A stretch of DNA of 64,000 nucleotides from positions 148,662,675 to 148,726,674 of the forward strand of contig OY757010.1 of assembly GCA_963580285.1 (NCBI GenBank), in the 5' to 3' direction. The translations under genes were made by a program, and so were the position numbers. Numbering within the stretch: position 1 is the stretch's first letter; every line of letters begins with the position of its first letter. The notes below the pieces were generated by a model that saw nothing but the letters and a program-made list of their open reading frames with translations, was not told the origin of the DNA and did not search any database. The DNA comes from Lucinisca nassula. Its lineage: Eukaryota; Mollusca; Bivalvia; Lucinida; Lucinidae. Positions 63,531-64,000 of the stretch are shown piece by piece.

Positions 63531-64000
63531 AAGCTGATATTGACGTATATGTACGCATTCTCATATGTTTATTAAGTTATTATTATTATTATTATTTCTT
63601 ATGCTCACACAATTTTATAAGGTTCACAGTGCACAATCCCTTTCCAACGCCCTTATATTTCGTTTTGATAAGGGCGCTGTTTCGGGGACTTGGATGCTGT
63701 ATAGGGTGGCGACAAATATTCCGCTCCGGTTTTCTTTTCTTTCAAGAAAAGACACCGGACTAAAAGACACGATGCTAAACCGACGTCGATTCAGCGTCTT
63801 GATGCGACATCGGCGATGTTACGTTTGTTAGATTTTACCTGGACCGGCTTGCAACCGGTTAACTTCATGTTGCTTGATTTGAGCATTGCAGTCTTTGTAG
63901 TCTCCCTTGTTAATATACTTTACTTACCATATAACATGATACTATTAATCCAAAACATTCGAAAATTCACTTCTTCTTTCGGCATCTCCACACAATAATT
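63531..64000. other. Unassigned end of window
   Basis: A (TTA)n tract at 63577-63597. Inverted 'cttttctttcaagaaaag' lies near 63734-63752, and 'cgacgtcgattcagcgtctt' with 'gcgacatcggcg' suggests a repetitive element that continues beyond the window. The frame at 63565 begins with a Leu run that mimics a signal peptide but is encoded by the microsatellite. Confidence 0.35.

Noticed and set aside
63565..63831. ORF with apparent signal peptide
   Set aside because: The Leu run is encoded by a (TTA)n microsatellite and the remainder shows no motif.

Overview
The window looks like animal nuclear DNA, most probably from a bivalve mollusc. The reasons are the density of tRNA-derived SINEs, palindromic MITE-like elements, GGAC-type repeats and several kinds of non-LTR retrotransposon, with almost no unique coding sequence. 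The species cannot be fixed from sequence alone. No rRNA gene, CRISPR array, operon or conventional intron-bearing gene was recognised.

The only likely host genes form a dispersed family of short, apparently intronless genes at about 28.8-56.3 kb. I see seven loci: A (28881-29225, -), B (36401-36763, +), C (40084-40389, -), D (43535-43862, +, 20-nt deletion), E (49212-49530, +, pseudogene), F (53744-54061, +) and G (56228-56300, small remnant). The intact copies encode 101-120 residue, mainly helical proteins with acidic tails. There are two subfamilies: A/B/D and C/E/F/G. I do not recognise the protein. Copies A-F all carry, just after the stop codon, a short GC-rich stem-loop followed 7-10 nt later by a GAAAGA purine element. 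That is the layout of replication-dependent histone mRNA 3' ends, and I see no AATAAA signal nearby. Intact copies have a TATA-like box 75-140 bp before the ATG. This is the strongest candidate here for something undescribed.

Layout. 0-13 kb: repeats only, namely SINE-A and tRNA-SINE copies, minisatellites and palindromic arrays. 13.4-21.4 kb: a decayed I/Nimb-like LINE with zinc-knuckle ORF1, endonuclease, reverse transcriptase and RNase H, interrupted by a 1.27 kb element and a 0.41 kb tRNA-like palindrome. 21.4-28.6 kb: unassigned sequence with an interstitial telomeric tract, then a nested stack of transposons. 28.8-57.6 kb: the small-gene family among MITEs, SINEs and minisatellites, with a 1.04 kb tandem duplication at 30.2-32.4 kb and segmentally duplicated blocks at 44-57.6 kb. 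57.65-63.1 kb: a second LINE, largely open, split by a 1.59 kb element at a TA site and carrying a 99-bp in-frame duplication in its reverse transcriptase. 63.1-64 kb: a MITE fragment and unassigned sequence.

Several insertions can be dated relative to one another because an empty site exists nearby. A 2,564-bp TA-flanked element separates the promoter of gene E from its coding region, SINE-A copies sit inside minisatellite units that are uninterrupted elsewhere, and a SINE-B is nested in a SINE-A. Coordinates of repeat edges are read by eye and are good to about 5-20 bases unless a target-site duplication is given.
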